This document shows positions 34,489 through 41,959 of a stretch of 64,000 nt of DNA, piece after piece. The DNA is from RGIG3528 sp045616485 (lineage in GTDB: Bacteria; Bacillota; Clostridia; Lachnospirales; Lachnospiraceae). The translations under genes were made by a program, and so were the position numbers. The stretch is from contig JAZLGU010000027.1 in the NCBI GenBank assembly GCA_045616485.1, forward strand, positions 62,001 through 126,000. The letters run 5' to 3'. Position 1 is the first letter of the stretch. Every line of letters begins with the position of its first letter. The notes beneath the pieces were generated by a model. That model saw only the letters and a program-made list of their open reading frames with translations. It had not been told where the DNA came from and did no database searches.

Positions 34489-36912
34489 ATGATCAATAAT
34501 AAACCTGAAATACTTGCACCTGCCGGATCTGTGGCAGCCCTAAGAGGCGCTCTTTCTGCAGGTGCTGATGCAGTATATATCGGTGGCACCAGATTTTCTG
34601 CCAGAGCCTATGCAGATAATGCAGAAGCTTCTGAGCTGCTGGATGCCATCGATTTTGCTCATTTAAACGGCAAAAAAGTATATATGACTATTAATACTCT
34701 TTTTAAAGAGAAGGAGCTTACAGGAGAGCTTTATGATTTCCTTGTTCCTTACTATGAAAAGGGCCTTGATGCAGCTATTGTTCAAGATTTTGGTCTTTTA
34801 AAAACATTAAAGAACCTTTTCCCGAATCTTCCGGTACATGGCAGTACCCAGATGACTGTAGCCAGTGGTGCAGGGGCCAGACTTCTTGAAAGCTATGGCA
34901 ATGTTACAAGAATTGTACCGGCAAGAGAGCTGTCGTTAAGTGAAATAAGGGCATTAAGGGCAGAGACCGGCCTTGAAATTGAGTGCTTTGTACATGGTGC
35001 TTTGTGCTACTCCTATAGTGGACAGTGTCTTTTTTCCAGTATGATAGGGGGGCGTTCCGGCAATCGCGGCAGATGTGCTCAGCCTTGCCGCCAGCCCTAT
35101 GAGCTTTTTGATAGGGATAAAAAGATTGCATCCGGCTATTTGTTAAGTCTTAAAGATATGTGTTCCCTGGCATCTATACCCGACCTGATTGATGCGGGTA
35201 TTGATTCCTTTAAGATTGAGGGCAGGATGAAGCGCCCTGAGTATTCGGCAGGCATTGCAGCATTATACAATATGTTAAGTGAAAAATATGTGAGCCTGGG
35301 GAGAGACAAGTACGAAAGATTTTTACAGGATAATCCGGAGATAATAAAGGATGTGATGACGGAGGCCGCTGATCTGTATAACAGAGGTGGTTTTTCAAAA
35401 GGATATTATTTTAATTATCATGGACCTTTAATGATGAGTCCTGAAAGGCCCAATCATTCCGGTGTGCAGGTAGGCACGGTAGCCAATGTTGCCAAGCGCT
35501 TGATCAGCATCAGGATGTCAGAGAAAGTGCATCCCCAGGATGTGGTAGAGATAAGAGGTCAGGTACCTTTTGAATTTACTCTGGGTAAAGAGGGCGTCAA
35601 GAAGATGGAGGCAGCCGGTGACCGGCTGTACGAGGTAGTAGTAGGTCCTGAGGCTAAGATTCGTAAAAATGACCCGGTTTTCCGTACCAAAAATGACTTC
35701 CTTTTAAGCGATATAAAGGCAAGATATCTGGATACTGTTGCCAAGGGTAAAGTAAATGGCTTTCTTTCTGCCTTTTGCGGGACTCCGGTTACGCTTACCG
35801 TAAGCTTTGGAAATGCCAGCTTTACCGCTATGGGAAGCGAAGTGCAGACGGCTCAGAAGGCTCCAATGTCGGTAGATGATTTGGCCAGGACCCTTAAGAA
35901 AACCGGAGAAGATATTTTTGACTTTTCTGAGCTTCATATAGAGTGCGGCGATAATGTATTTGTTGCGGTAAGCAGCTTAAAAGAAGTGAGAAGAGTTGCC
36001 TTTTTGGGCCTTGCAGAAGAAGTTAAGAAAATGTATGAACGTAAGGCAAGTAATGATAAGGCTATCGCTAATGATTTTTTCCGGAGCGAAAAAGAAGCAT
36101 ATGCTATTAAGCCGGTAACAAAGACTCTTACTGTTTCAGTTTCAAATCTCTTGCAGCTCAACGAAGTTATGCAGGAAGAGGCGGTAGATACAGTCATTCT
36201 GGATCTTAGGCTCCTTTCTCTCTCTCAGCAGATAGAAGAGACCAGAAAAGTCCGAGAGGCAGGTAAAACGGCTTACTTGTCCATGCCACATATCTTTAGA
36301 AATCGTGAAAAAGAGACTTTTTTACGGGAATTTGACTTTGAAAAACCTGTTAACCTTTTAATTCATTCGCTGGATGAAATCATGTTTATTAAGGAACATG
36401 GTCTGGAAAAATATACCAAGGCTTCCAATGCTCTATATGTGACCAATACGGCGGCTGCAGGATTTTTGAGGGAAATGGGAATAAAGGATATGTCATTATC
36501 CCTTGAGCTTACCCAAAGAGAAATGATGGATCTGGATATGACAGATGGAGAACTGCTGGTATATGGCAGGACGCCTCTTATGTATACAGCCCAGTGTCTG
36601 TTGGATAATTTTAGCAGCTGTCTTAAAAAAGGCGTGGGAGAGAGAGGATTTTATTACATTAAAGATAAAACAGGCGCAGAATTCCCTGTAATGCCAATGT
36701 GCAGAGAATGCATGAATGTGATATATAATTCAAAGACTACCTGTCTTATTGACTGTGAAGAGCTGGAAGAAATCACTGCAAATAGTCATCTTATAAGCTT
36801 TACTACTGAAGCTCAGGAAGAGGTAAAAAAAGTGCTTTGGGCTTATAAAAACAATGATGCAGCAGGACTTTATGGACTTACCAGGGGACATCTTAGAAAC
36901 GGTGTGGAATAA
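34489..36912 (+). CDS. U32 family protein (peptidase/RNA-hydroxylation type)
   Basis: The 807-residue protein has the U32 core: PEILAPAGSVAALRGALSAGADAVYIGG at the N-terminus and the cysteine-bearing CYSYSGQCLFSSMIGGRSGNRGRCAQPCR near residues 165-205, then a C-terminal DUF3656-like collagenase extension ending with MCRECMN and further cysteines. U32 relatives such as RlhA and TrhP hydroxylate 23S rRNA or tRNA, with an Fe-S-like cysteine cluster; others are called proteases. An RNA-hydroxylation role is more likely here but not proven. It is the last gene of the ruvA-ruvB-zapA cluster. Confidence 0.88.
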   Translation: MINNKPEILAPAGSVAALRGALSAGADAVYIGGTRFSARAYADNAEASELLDAIDFAHLNGKKVYMTINTLFKEKELTGELYDFLVPYYEKGLDAAIVQDFGLLKTLKNLFPNLPVHGSTQMTVASGAGARLLESYGNVTRIVPARELSLSEIRALRAETGLEIECFVHGALCYSYSGQCLFSSMIGGRSGNRGRCAQPCRQPYELFDRDKKIASGYLLSLKDMCSLASIPDLIDAGIDSFKIEGRMKRPEYSAGIAALYNMLSEKYVSLGRDKYERFLQDNPEIIKDVMTEAADLYNRGGFSKGYYFNYHGPLMMSPERPNHSGVQVGTVANVAKRLISIRMSEKVHPQDVVEIRGQVPFEFTLGKEGVKKMEAAGDRLYEVVVGPEAKIRKNDPVFRTKNDFLLSDIKARYLDTVAKGKVNGFLSAFCGTPVTLTVSFGNASFTAMGSEVQTAQKAPMSVDDLARTLKKTGEDIFDFSELHIECGDNVFVAVSSLKEVRRVAFLGLAEEVKKMYERKASNDKAIANDFFRSEKEAYAIKPVTKTLTVSVSNLLQLNEVMQEEAVDTVILDLRLLSLSQQIEETRKVREAGKTAYLSMPHIFRNREKETFLREFDFEKPVNLLIHSLDEIMFIKEHGLEKYTKASNALYVTNTAAAGFLREMGIKDMSLSLELTQREMMDLDMTDGELLVYGRTPLMYTAQCLLDNFSSCLKKGVGERGFYYIKDKTGAEFPVMPMCRECMNVIYNSKTTCLIDCEELEEITANSHLISFTTEAQEEVKKVLWAYKNNDAAGLYGLTRGHLRNGVE

Positions 36913-36989
36913 CGGATAATTGATTTATATTACCTGCCGGCCAACGGATTTTATTTGACTGGTTTATAGACTTTTTATAGCCTAAACCC

Positions 36990-37017
36990 TTGCATAGTTT
37001 CCTAAAAAGTGTATACT
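36990..37017 (+). promoter_or_regulatory. Promoter of the Nudix gene
   Basis: TTGCAT (36990-36995), 16-base spacer, TATACT (37012-37017). Confidence 0.6.
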
Positions 37018-37033
37018 TTTACTCAGGTTAAGT

Positions 37034-37056
37034 ATTATCAGCTTTTAGCTGGTAAT
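37034..37056 (+). other. Leader hairpin before the Nudix gene
   Basis: ATTATCAGC and GCTGGTAAT form a 9-bp stem (one G-T pair) with loop TTTTA, between the promoter and the AAAGGA ribosome site. It could stabilise the transcript or tune translation. Confidence 0.4.
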
Positions 37057-37082
37057 AGCTACACATGAAAGGACGCAGAATT

Positions 37083-37520
37083 ATGATAGAAGCTACAAGC
37101 TGCGGCGGTGTAGTTATTTTCAGAGGAAAAATTCTTCTCCTGTACAAAAATTACAAAAATAAGTACGAAGGTTGGGTTCTGCCAAAAGGTACGGTAGAGC
37201 CGGGAGAAGAGCATGAAGAGACTGCTTTACGTGAAGTAAAGGAGGAAGCAGGGGTAGACGGTACTATAAAGGCCTATATAGGTAAGAGTCAGTATACTTT
37301 TAATACCCAACAGGACATGATATCAAAGGAAGTGCATTGGTACTTGATGTCATCTGAAAGTTATTATTCCAAGCCGCAAAGAGAGGAGTATTTCGTGGAC
37401 TCCGGTTATTACAAATACCACGAGGCTTATCACCTTTTAAAGTATCCCAATGAGAAGCAGATTCTTGAAAAAGCATATGCAGATTATATGGAACTAAAAA
37501 AAAGAGGACTGTTTGGTTAA
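37083..37520 (+). CDS. Nudix hydrolase
   Basis: The 145-residue protein carries the Nudix box GTVEPGEEHEETALREVKEEAGV, matching the G-x5-E-x7-REUxEExGU consensus. The family cleaves nucleoside diphosphates linked to other moieties; substrate cannot be told. I start at ATG 37083, nine bases after AAAGGA. A longer ORF from 37065 has no ribosome site. It is followed by a strong terminator. Confidence 0.9.
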   Translation: MIEATSCGGVVIFRGKILLLYKNYKNKYEGWVLPKGTVEPGEEHEETALREVKEEAGVDGTIKAYIGKSQYTFNTQQDMISKEVHWYLMSSESYYSKPQREEYFVDSGYYKYHEAYHLLKYPNEKQILEKAYADYMELKKRGLFG

Positions 37521-37540
37521 TGTCCTTATTATTAAAGATT

Positions 37541-37576
37541 CAGAGCAAGGTATATCTTTTCTTGCTCTGTTTTTTT
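37541..37576 (+). terminator. Terminator after the Nudix gene
   Basis: CAGAGCAAG (37541-37549) and CTTGCTCTG (37561-37569) form a perfect 9-bp stem, followed by seven T residues. Confidence 0.9.
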
Positions 37577-37580
37577 GTAT

Positions 37581-37608
37581 AAAAAAATCGGGTAGAACAG
37601 CTACCCGA
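37581..37608 (-). terminator. Terminator of the tRNA-Leu/comFB transcript
   Basis: On the minus strand TCGGGTAG and CTACCCGA form an 8-bp stem with a 5-base loop, followed by a run of T. It ends the minus-strand unit. Confidence 0.9.
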
Positions 37609-37616
37609 AATCTCTT

Positions 37617-37904
37617 TTAAAATATAAGATTGTCAGCGTCATGACGAGGGAACTTTTTAATAACGGCTGCAGCCTTGGTAATCTCGGTCATAACATTTGT
37701 TTCAAACTGATTGTCAAATTCACATAACTTAGCCATAAGCTCGCCCTGAGTAGACACAACATATTTGGGCTTTAAGCGATTCAGTGTGTAAGAGAAGATA
37801 TCAAGACGGCACTGAGCGCACTTACAACAATCCAAAGTGTCTTTTATCTGATCATACACAAGCATAACATAATCTTCAGTTAAATTTCTCAGTACGATTT
37901 CCAT
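37617..37904 (-). CDS. comFB: ComFB-like late competence protein
   Basis: The 95-residue protein matches the ComFB family: NLTEDYVMLVYDQ, a CCKCAQCRLDIFSYTLNRLKPKYVV core with clustered cysteines (CxxC type), and C-terminal IKKFPRHD. ComFB is a small protein of the comF region in Bacillus with an unclear role. The start at 37904 has GGAG upstream; the longer ORF to 38018 runs through the tRNA and is not coding there. No comFA or comFC is nearby, so it is an orphan here. It shares a transcript with tRNA-Leu. Confidence 0.85.
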   Translation of the reverse strand: MEIVLRNLTEDYVMLVYDQIKDTLDCCKCAQCRLDIFSYTLNRLKPKYVVSTQGELMAKLCEFDNQFETNVMTEITKAAAVIKKFPRHDADNLIF

Positions 37905-37941
37905 AAAATCCTCCAATCGCGCCACTTCACAAAGCAATAAA

Positions 37942-38024
37942 TGCTGGTAATGGGACTTGAACCCATACGAAGTTGCCCTCGGCAGATTTTGAGTCTGCTG
38001 CGTCTGCCATTCCGCCACACCAGC
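37942..38024 (-). tRNA. tRNA-Leu (anticodon CAA)
   Basis: Read on the minus strand, an 83-base cloverleaf: acceptor stem GCTGGTG/TACCAGC (the last pair is G-T), a D-arm, an anticodon stem GCAGA/TCTGC with 7-base loop CTCAAAA (anticodon CAA), a long variable arm typical of leucine tRNA, and the T-loop GTTCAAGTC. The discriminator base is A and CCA is not encoded. It reads UUG codons. Confidence 0.95.
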
Positions 38025-38077
38025 TTATGTAGTGCTTTCATTGCAGATACCTACAACGAAATTTCCTTAACAAAATG

Positions 38078-38106
38078 ATTTTAGCATATTGTTTTTTAGT
38101 TTGCAA
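38078..38106 (-). promoter_or_regulatory. Promoter of tRNA-Leu/comFB
   Basis: Minus-strand TTGCAA (38101-38106), 17-base spacer and TAAAAT (complement of 38078-38083) with TGC before the -10. It lies ~54 bases upstream of the tRNA. Confidence 0.75.
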
Positions 38107-38119
38107 TGGGTATTTTTAC

Positions 38120-38148
38120 TTGCAAAAGAGATATTTTTTGGATATGAT
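38120..38148 (+). promoter_or_regulatory. Promoter of the zinc-finger protein/polA operon
   Basis: TTGCAA (38120-38125), 17-base spacer, TATGAT (38143-38148), 26 bases before the first ATG. It faces away from the tRNA promoter, only ~13 bases apart. Confidence 0.7.
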
Positions 38149-38173
38149 TAAAGTTAGCAGAAAAGGGGTTTTT

Positions 38174-38557
38174 ATGAGTAAAATTATTAAAAAACATAAT
38201 AGAAACAAGATTAATGTCATAAGCTGCAAGGACTGCTGCAGGCAGATGGGAGACTATATAGACGGGAAGCTCACTATAGAAGAAGACATTGCTTTTGTGA
38301 ATCACGTAAAAGGGTGTCGTGAATGTAGGGAGGAGTTCCATAATTACTATAACTTCATGACCAATCTTTATTTTCTAAATTATGGTTATAGCGACAAATA
38401 TCCTGCATCTGAAGAAGTTCTTATGGCTGAGACGGAAGAGATAGTAAACAGATACAGAAAAAATCGCAGGAATTTCCTGACAGCATTTATTATACTTATT
38501 GCTCTTTTAATTATTCTGGGAAGTTTTATTGGTATCAGACATTTTTGGGGGATTTAA
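38174..38557 (+). CDS. Orphan zf-HC2-type membrane protein (anti-sigma-like)
   Basis: The 127-residue protein has a cytosolic N-terminus with the zf-HC2 zinc pattern (CKDCCRQMGDYIDGKL then H-x3-C-x2-C in NHVKGCRECR), and one C-terminal membrane helix (about 99-122). This layout is that of anti-sigma factors that hold an ECF sigma factor at the membrane. No ECF sigma gene is adjacent; instead polA starts one base after its stop codon. The start at 38174 has AAAGGGG upstream. Function is unknown. Confidence 0.78.
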   Translation: MSKIIKKHNRNKINVISCKDCCRQMGDYIDGKLTIEEDIAFVNHVKGCRECREEFHNYYNFMTNLYFLNYGYSDKYPASEEVLMAETEEIVNRYRKNRRNFLTAFIILIALLIILGSFIGIRHFWGI

Positions 38558-38558
38558 C

Positions 38559-41255
38559 ATGAAAAAAATAGTTCTAATTGATGGAAACAGTATAGCCAAC
38601 AGAGCATATTTTGGTCTGCCTGACCTGACTACTACCAAAGGACAGCACACCAATGCTATTCTTGGCTTTTTGAATATTGTGCTTAAGATCTTTGATGAGG
38701 AAAAGCCTGATTATGCTGCGGTTGCTTTTGATGTTCACGAGCCTACCTTCCGCCACAAGGAGTTTTCTGATTACAAGGGGCAGAGAAGGCCTATGGACGA
38801 ATCCTTTTATACTCAGTTTCCTCCCCTTACTGAGCTTCTTCATGCCATGGGGATTTTTACCATGGAGAAGGGAGGCTATGAGGCAGATGATCTTTTAGGA
38901 ACAGTAGCTAAAATGGCTGAAAAGAAAGGCATTATTTCCACCATAGTTTCAGGAGATCATGACCTTTTACAGTTGGTAGACGATAATATCACCGTACGCA
39001 TACCTACTACCAGAAAAGGCGTAACTACAATAGACAATTTTACTCCCCAGGCTGTTTTTGAAAAATACCAGCTTAATCCTCTTCAGATTATTGAATTAAA
39101 GGGAATAGCAGGAGATTCTTCAGATAATTACAAGGGAGTAGAGGGAATCGGTGAAAAGGGAGCCACTGAGCTTCTTATAAAATATGGCTCTATTCAGGGG
39201 ATATACGATCACATTGATGAGCTTAAAGGGAAACAGCAGGAAAAGCTTATTAAAGATAAGGAAAATGCTTTTTTCTGTAAATGGCTGGCTACCATAAAGA
39301 CTGACTGCGAATTGGATTTCAGCTTTGAAAAGGCTGAATTACATGATATTTATACCAGGGAAGCCTATCTTAAAGTAAAAGAACTGGAAATGAAGTCTTT
39401 CTATGCCCGCTTTCCTGATAGTGTTAAGATTTCTCCGGCAGAGAAAAAGGAGACTGTTAGGAACCTTATAACTCTCCCGGGAAAGGCAGTTGCAGTTTCG
39501 GATAAAGAAGGACTTTTAAAAGCGAAGGATACACTTTTAAAGTCAAATGAATCTGCTTTTTCTTATTCTCATGTTTATTTAGGATGCGGAGAGACTGCCA
39601 TTATAGCCCTTAGTATTGTAAATGAAAGTGGCTTTTACACTGTTTTTCCGGAAAATGATATTACTAAATCTGACATATCAGATCTATTAAATGCCCTTTC
39701 CGGCAAGGACAGGACCCTTTATTCCTTTGACGTAAAAGATATCAGTGATATTTTTGATAGGAGCAACAGGAAAAATATTAAGGATCTGAAACTGGCATTA
39801 TACCTTTTAAATCCTGGAAAAGATGATTATACAGAGGCTGATATAGCCAGAGATTATCTGGGCACCACTATACCGGAGCTTAAAGAAGTCCTGGGTAAAA
39901 AGACATTGGCTGAACAGCTTCAGGAAATAGACTTTACGGGTGATGCCAGAAAAACGGGTACAGATATACTGGAGAGACATGCTAGCGTATTATTAAATGC
40001 TGCTCACGGCGTGCTTACCGAGCTTTTTGTAAAAGGCGTACTGAAACTGTACGACGAAGTAGAGATGCCCTGTCTTTTTGCCCTTAGAAATATGGAAAAA
40101 GCAGGTATATGTGTAGATAGAGACACTCTCTTAAAATACGGGGCTGATCTGTCTGAAAAGATAAAGTCTCTGGAAAAAGAAATATATGATTATGTAGGTG
40201 AAGTATTTAATATTAATTCACCAAAACAGCTGGGCGAAATTCTTTTTGAAAAGCTCAAGCTGCCAGGCGGTAAGAAAACAAAGACAGGATACTCTACAGC
40301 TGCCGATGTCTTGGAAAAGCTCAGGGTAGAAGAGCCACTGGTAGGTAAAATTCTTGATTACCGTCTCTATACAAAGCTTAAGGGTACTTATGCCGAAGGC
40401 ATGGGAGCATATATTGAAAGTGATGGCAGGATTCATTGCCATTTCAATCAGACGGTCACAGCTACAGGACGTCTCTCATCCACAGATCCCAATCTGCAAA
40501 ACATACCGGTAAGAAAGGATCTGGGCCGAGAGATAAGGAAAATGTTTGTAGCACCTAAAGGATATGTATTTTTGGATGCGGATTATTCCCAGATCGAGCT
40601 TAGGCTGTTAGCCTGTCTGTCGGGAGATGAGAGCCTTATAAATGCCTACAACGAAGGTGAGGATATTCATAAAATTACAGCATCCAAGGTATTTAATGTT
40701 CCTATGGAGGAGGTGACTCCTACCATGAGAAGTAATGCCAAGGCCGTAAACTTTGGTATTATTTATGGAATGAGTTCCTTTGGACTGGGACAGGAAATAA
40801 ATGTTTCCAGAAAAGAAGCCGAAGAGTATATTAAGCAGTATTTTGAGACTTACCCTACCATAAAGAGATATCTGGATTCCCTGGTAGATGAAGCAAAAGA
40901 AAGCGGCATGTCTACCACATATTTTGGCAGAATACGTCCTATCATCGAGCTTTCATCAAGTAACTTTATGGTACGATCTGCCGGAGAACGTATAGCCATG
41001 AATTCACCTATTCAGGGCACTGCAGCTGACATTATGAAGATTGCTTTGAAAAATGTCAGTGAGGCTTTGGAGGTATCAGGACTTGATGCAAGGATTCTTC
41101 TGCAGGTCCATGATGAACTGTTACTGGAAGTGAAAGAGGAGGATCTTTTGCGTGTTACCAGAATAGTAAAAGAAGGCATGATTAAAGCGGCAGATATGAA
41201 AGTTAAACTGGAGGTGTCAGTAGAACATGGCACAAACTGGGATGAAGCCCATTAA
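38559..41255 (+). CDS. polA: DNA polymerase I
   Basis: The 898-residue protein has an N-terminal 5'-3' exonuclease domain (opening LIDGNSIANRA, with GYEADDLLGT), a central domain and a C-terminal polymerase. Polymerase motif A DADYSQIELR sits near 672, motif B KAVNFGIIYG near 727 and motif C QVHDELLLEV near 848. The middle domain lacks the D-x-E and later Asp residues of an active 3'-5' proofreading site, as in Bacillus Pol I. It fills gaps and replaces RNA primers. It overlaps coaE at its 3' end (29 bases). Confidence 0.97.
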   Translation: MKKIVLIDGNSIANRAYFGLPDLTTTKGQHTNAILGFLNIVLKIFDEEKPDYAAVAFDVHEPTFRHKEFSDYKGQRRPMDESFYTQFPPLTELLHAMGIFTMEKGGYEADDLLGTVAKMAEKKGIISTIVSGDHDLLQLVDDNITVRIPTTRKGVTTIDNFTPQAVFEKYQLNPLQIIELKGIAGDSSDNYKGVEGIGEKGATELLIKYGSIQGIYDHIDELKGKQQEKLIKDKENAFFCKWLATIKTDCELDFSFEKAELHDIYTREAYLKVKELEMKSFYARFPDSVKISPAEKKETVRNLITLPGKAVAVSDKEGLLKAKDTLLKSNESAFSYSHVYLGCGETAIIALSIVNESGFYTVFPENDITKSDISDLLNALSGKDRTLYSFDVKDISDIFDRSNRKNIKDLKLALYLLNPGKDDYTEADIARDYLGTTIPELKEVLGKKTLAEQLQEIDFTGDARKTGTDILERHASVLLNAAHGVLTELFVKGVLKLYDEVEMPCLFALRNMEKAGICVDRDTLLKYGADLSEKIKSLEKEIYDYVGEVFNINSPKQLGEILFEKLKLPGGKKTKTGYSTAADVLEKLRVEEPLVGKILDYRLYTKLKGTYAEGMGAYIESDGRIHCHFNQTVTATGRLSSTDPNLQNIPVRKDLGREIRKMFVAPKGYVFLDADYSQIELRLLACLSGDESLINAYNEGEDIHKITASKVFNVPMEEVTPTMRSNAKAVNFGIIYGMSSFGLGQEINVSRKEAEEYIKQYFETYPTIKRYLDSLVDEAKESGMSTTYFGRIRPIIELSSSNFMVRSAGERIAMNSPIQGTAADIMKIALKNVSEALEVSGLDARILLQVHDELLLEVKEEDLLRVTRIVKEGMIKAADMKVKLEVSVEHGTNWDEAH

Positions 41256-41865
41256 TGAAAGCAAAAAAATAATCATTGGCATTACCGGTGGAGCGGGTTC
41301 CGGCAAGTCTACGATTGTAGAAGAGTTGAAAAAACATTATGACATTGACTTTATGCACTGCGATATCATTGCGCATGAGTTAATGGAGCCCGGAAGGCCC
41401 ACATATAAAGCCTTGGTAAAGGAGTACGGAGCTGAGATTTTATCAGATGGCGTGGGCTCTGCCATTGACAGAAAGAAGCTTACAGACAGTGTAAGCAGAC
41501 ATAGTGATGGTTTTGAAGGCCTTAATGCTCTTACACATCCCGGAGTAATAAGAGAAGTTAAAAATCGAATAAAGGCATCGGATAAGGCCATCATAATTAT
41601 AGAAGCAGCCTTACTTATCGAAGCCGGTATGACTAAAATGTGTGATGATGTGTGGTATATATATGCAGATACTAAGGAGCGCATTGCCCGTATGAAGGCT
41701 TCCAGAGGCTGGAGCGATGAGAAAATAAATATAACTCTTTCCCATCAGCTGTCCCATCAGGAATTTTTAAGTAATACCACCTTTACAGTGACCAATCATG
41801 ACGGCGACAAAAAAGGACCGGAAGATGCTGTAAAAAGAGTGGAATTCTTACTTGATAGAAAGTAG
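41227..41865 (+). CDS. coaE: Dephospho-CoA kinase
   Basis: The 212-residue protein has Walker A GITGGAGSGKST, the D-C-D-I-I-AHEL acceptor region (MHCDIIAHELMEPG), a LIEAALLIEAGM block and the lid-type ARMKASRGWSDEKI segment. It phosphorylates dephospho-CoA at the 3' hydroxyl, the last step of coenzyme A synthesis. The start overlaps the end of polA by 29 bases with GGAGGTG 10 bases upstream; polA-coaE linkage is common in Firmicutes. Confidence 0.96.
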   Translation: MAQTGMKPINESKKIIIGITGGAGSGKSTIVEELKKHYDIDFMHCDIIAHELMEPGRPTYKALVKEYGAEILSDGVGSAIDRKKLTDSVSRHSDGFEGLNALTHPGVIREVKNRIKASDKAIIIIEAALLIEAGMTKMCDDVWYIYADTKERIARMKASRGWSDEKINITLSHQLSHQEFLSNTTFTVTNHDGDKKGPEDAVKRVEFLLDRK

Positions 41866-41874
41866 TTATTTTAC

Positions 41875-41903
41875 TTGCACCGGAATGAAATAATTGTTAA
41901 AAT
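41875..41903 (+). promoter_or_regulatory. Promoter of the FtsA-like gene
   Basis: TTGCAC (41875-41880), 17-base spacer and TAAAAT (41898-41903) with extended TG; the ATG lies ~56 bases downstream. Confidence 0.7.
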
Positions 41904-41959
41904 AATTTATTAAGTTAAAGCAGTTAAGTATTTTCATAAGTATACCTAAGGAGTGAGTT

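Noticed and set aside
37905..38018. N-terminal extension of the comFB reading frame
   Set aside because: This stretch overlaps the tRNA-Leu gene; the true start with a ribosome site is at 37904.
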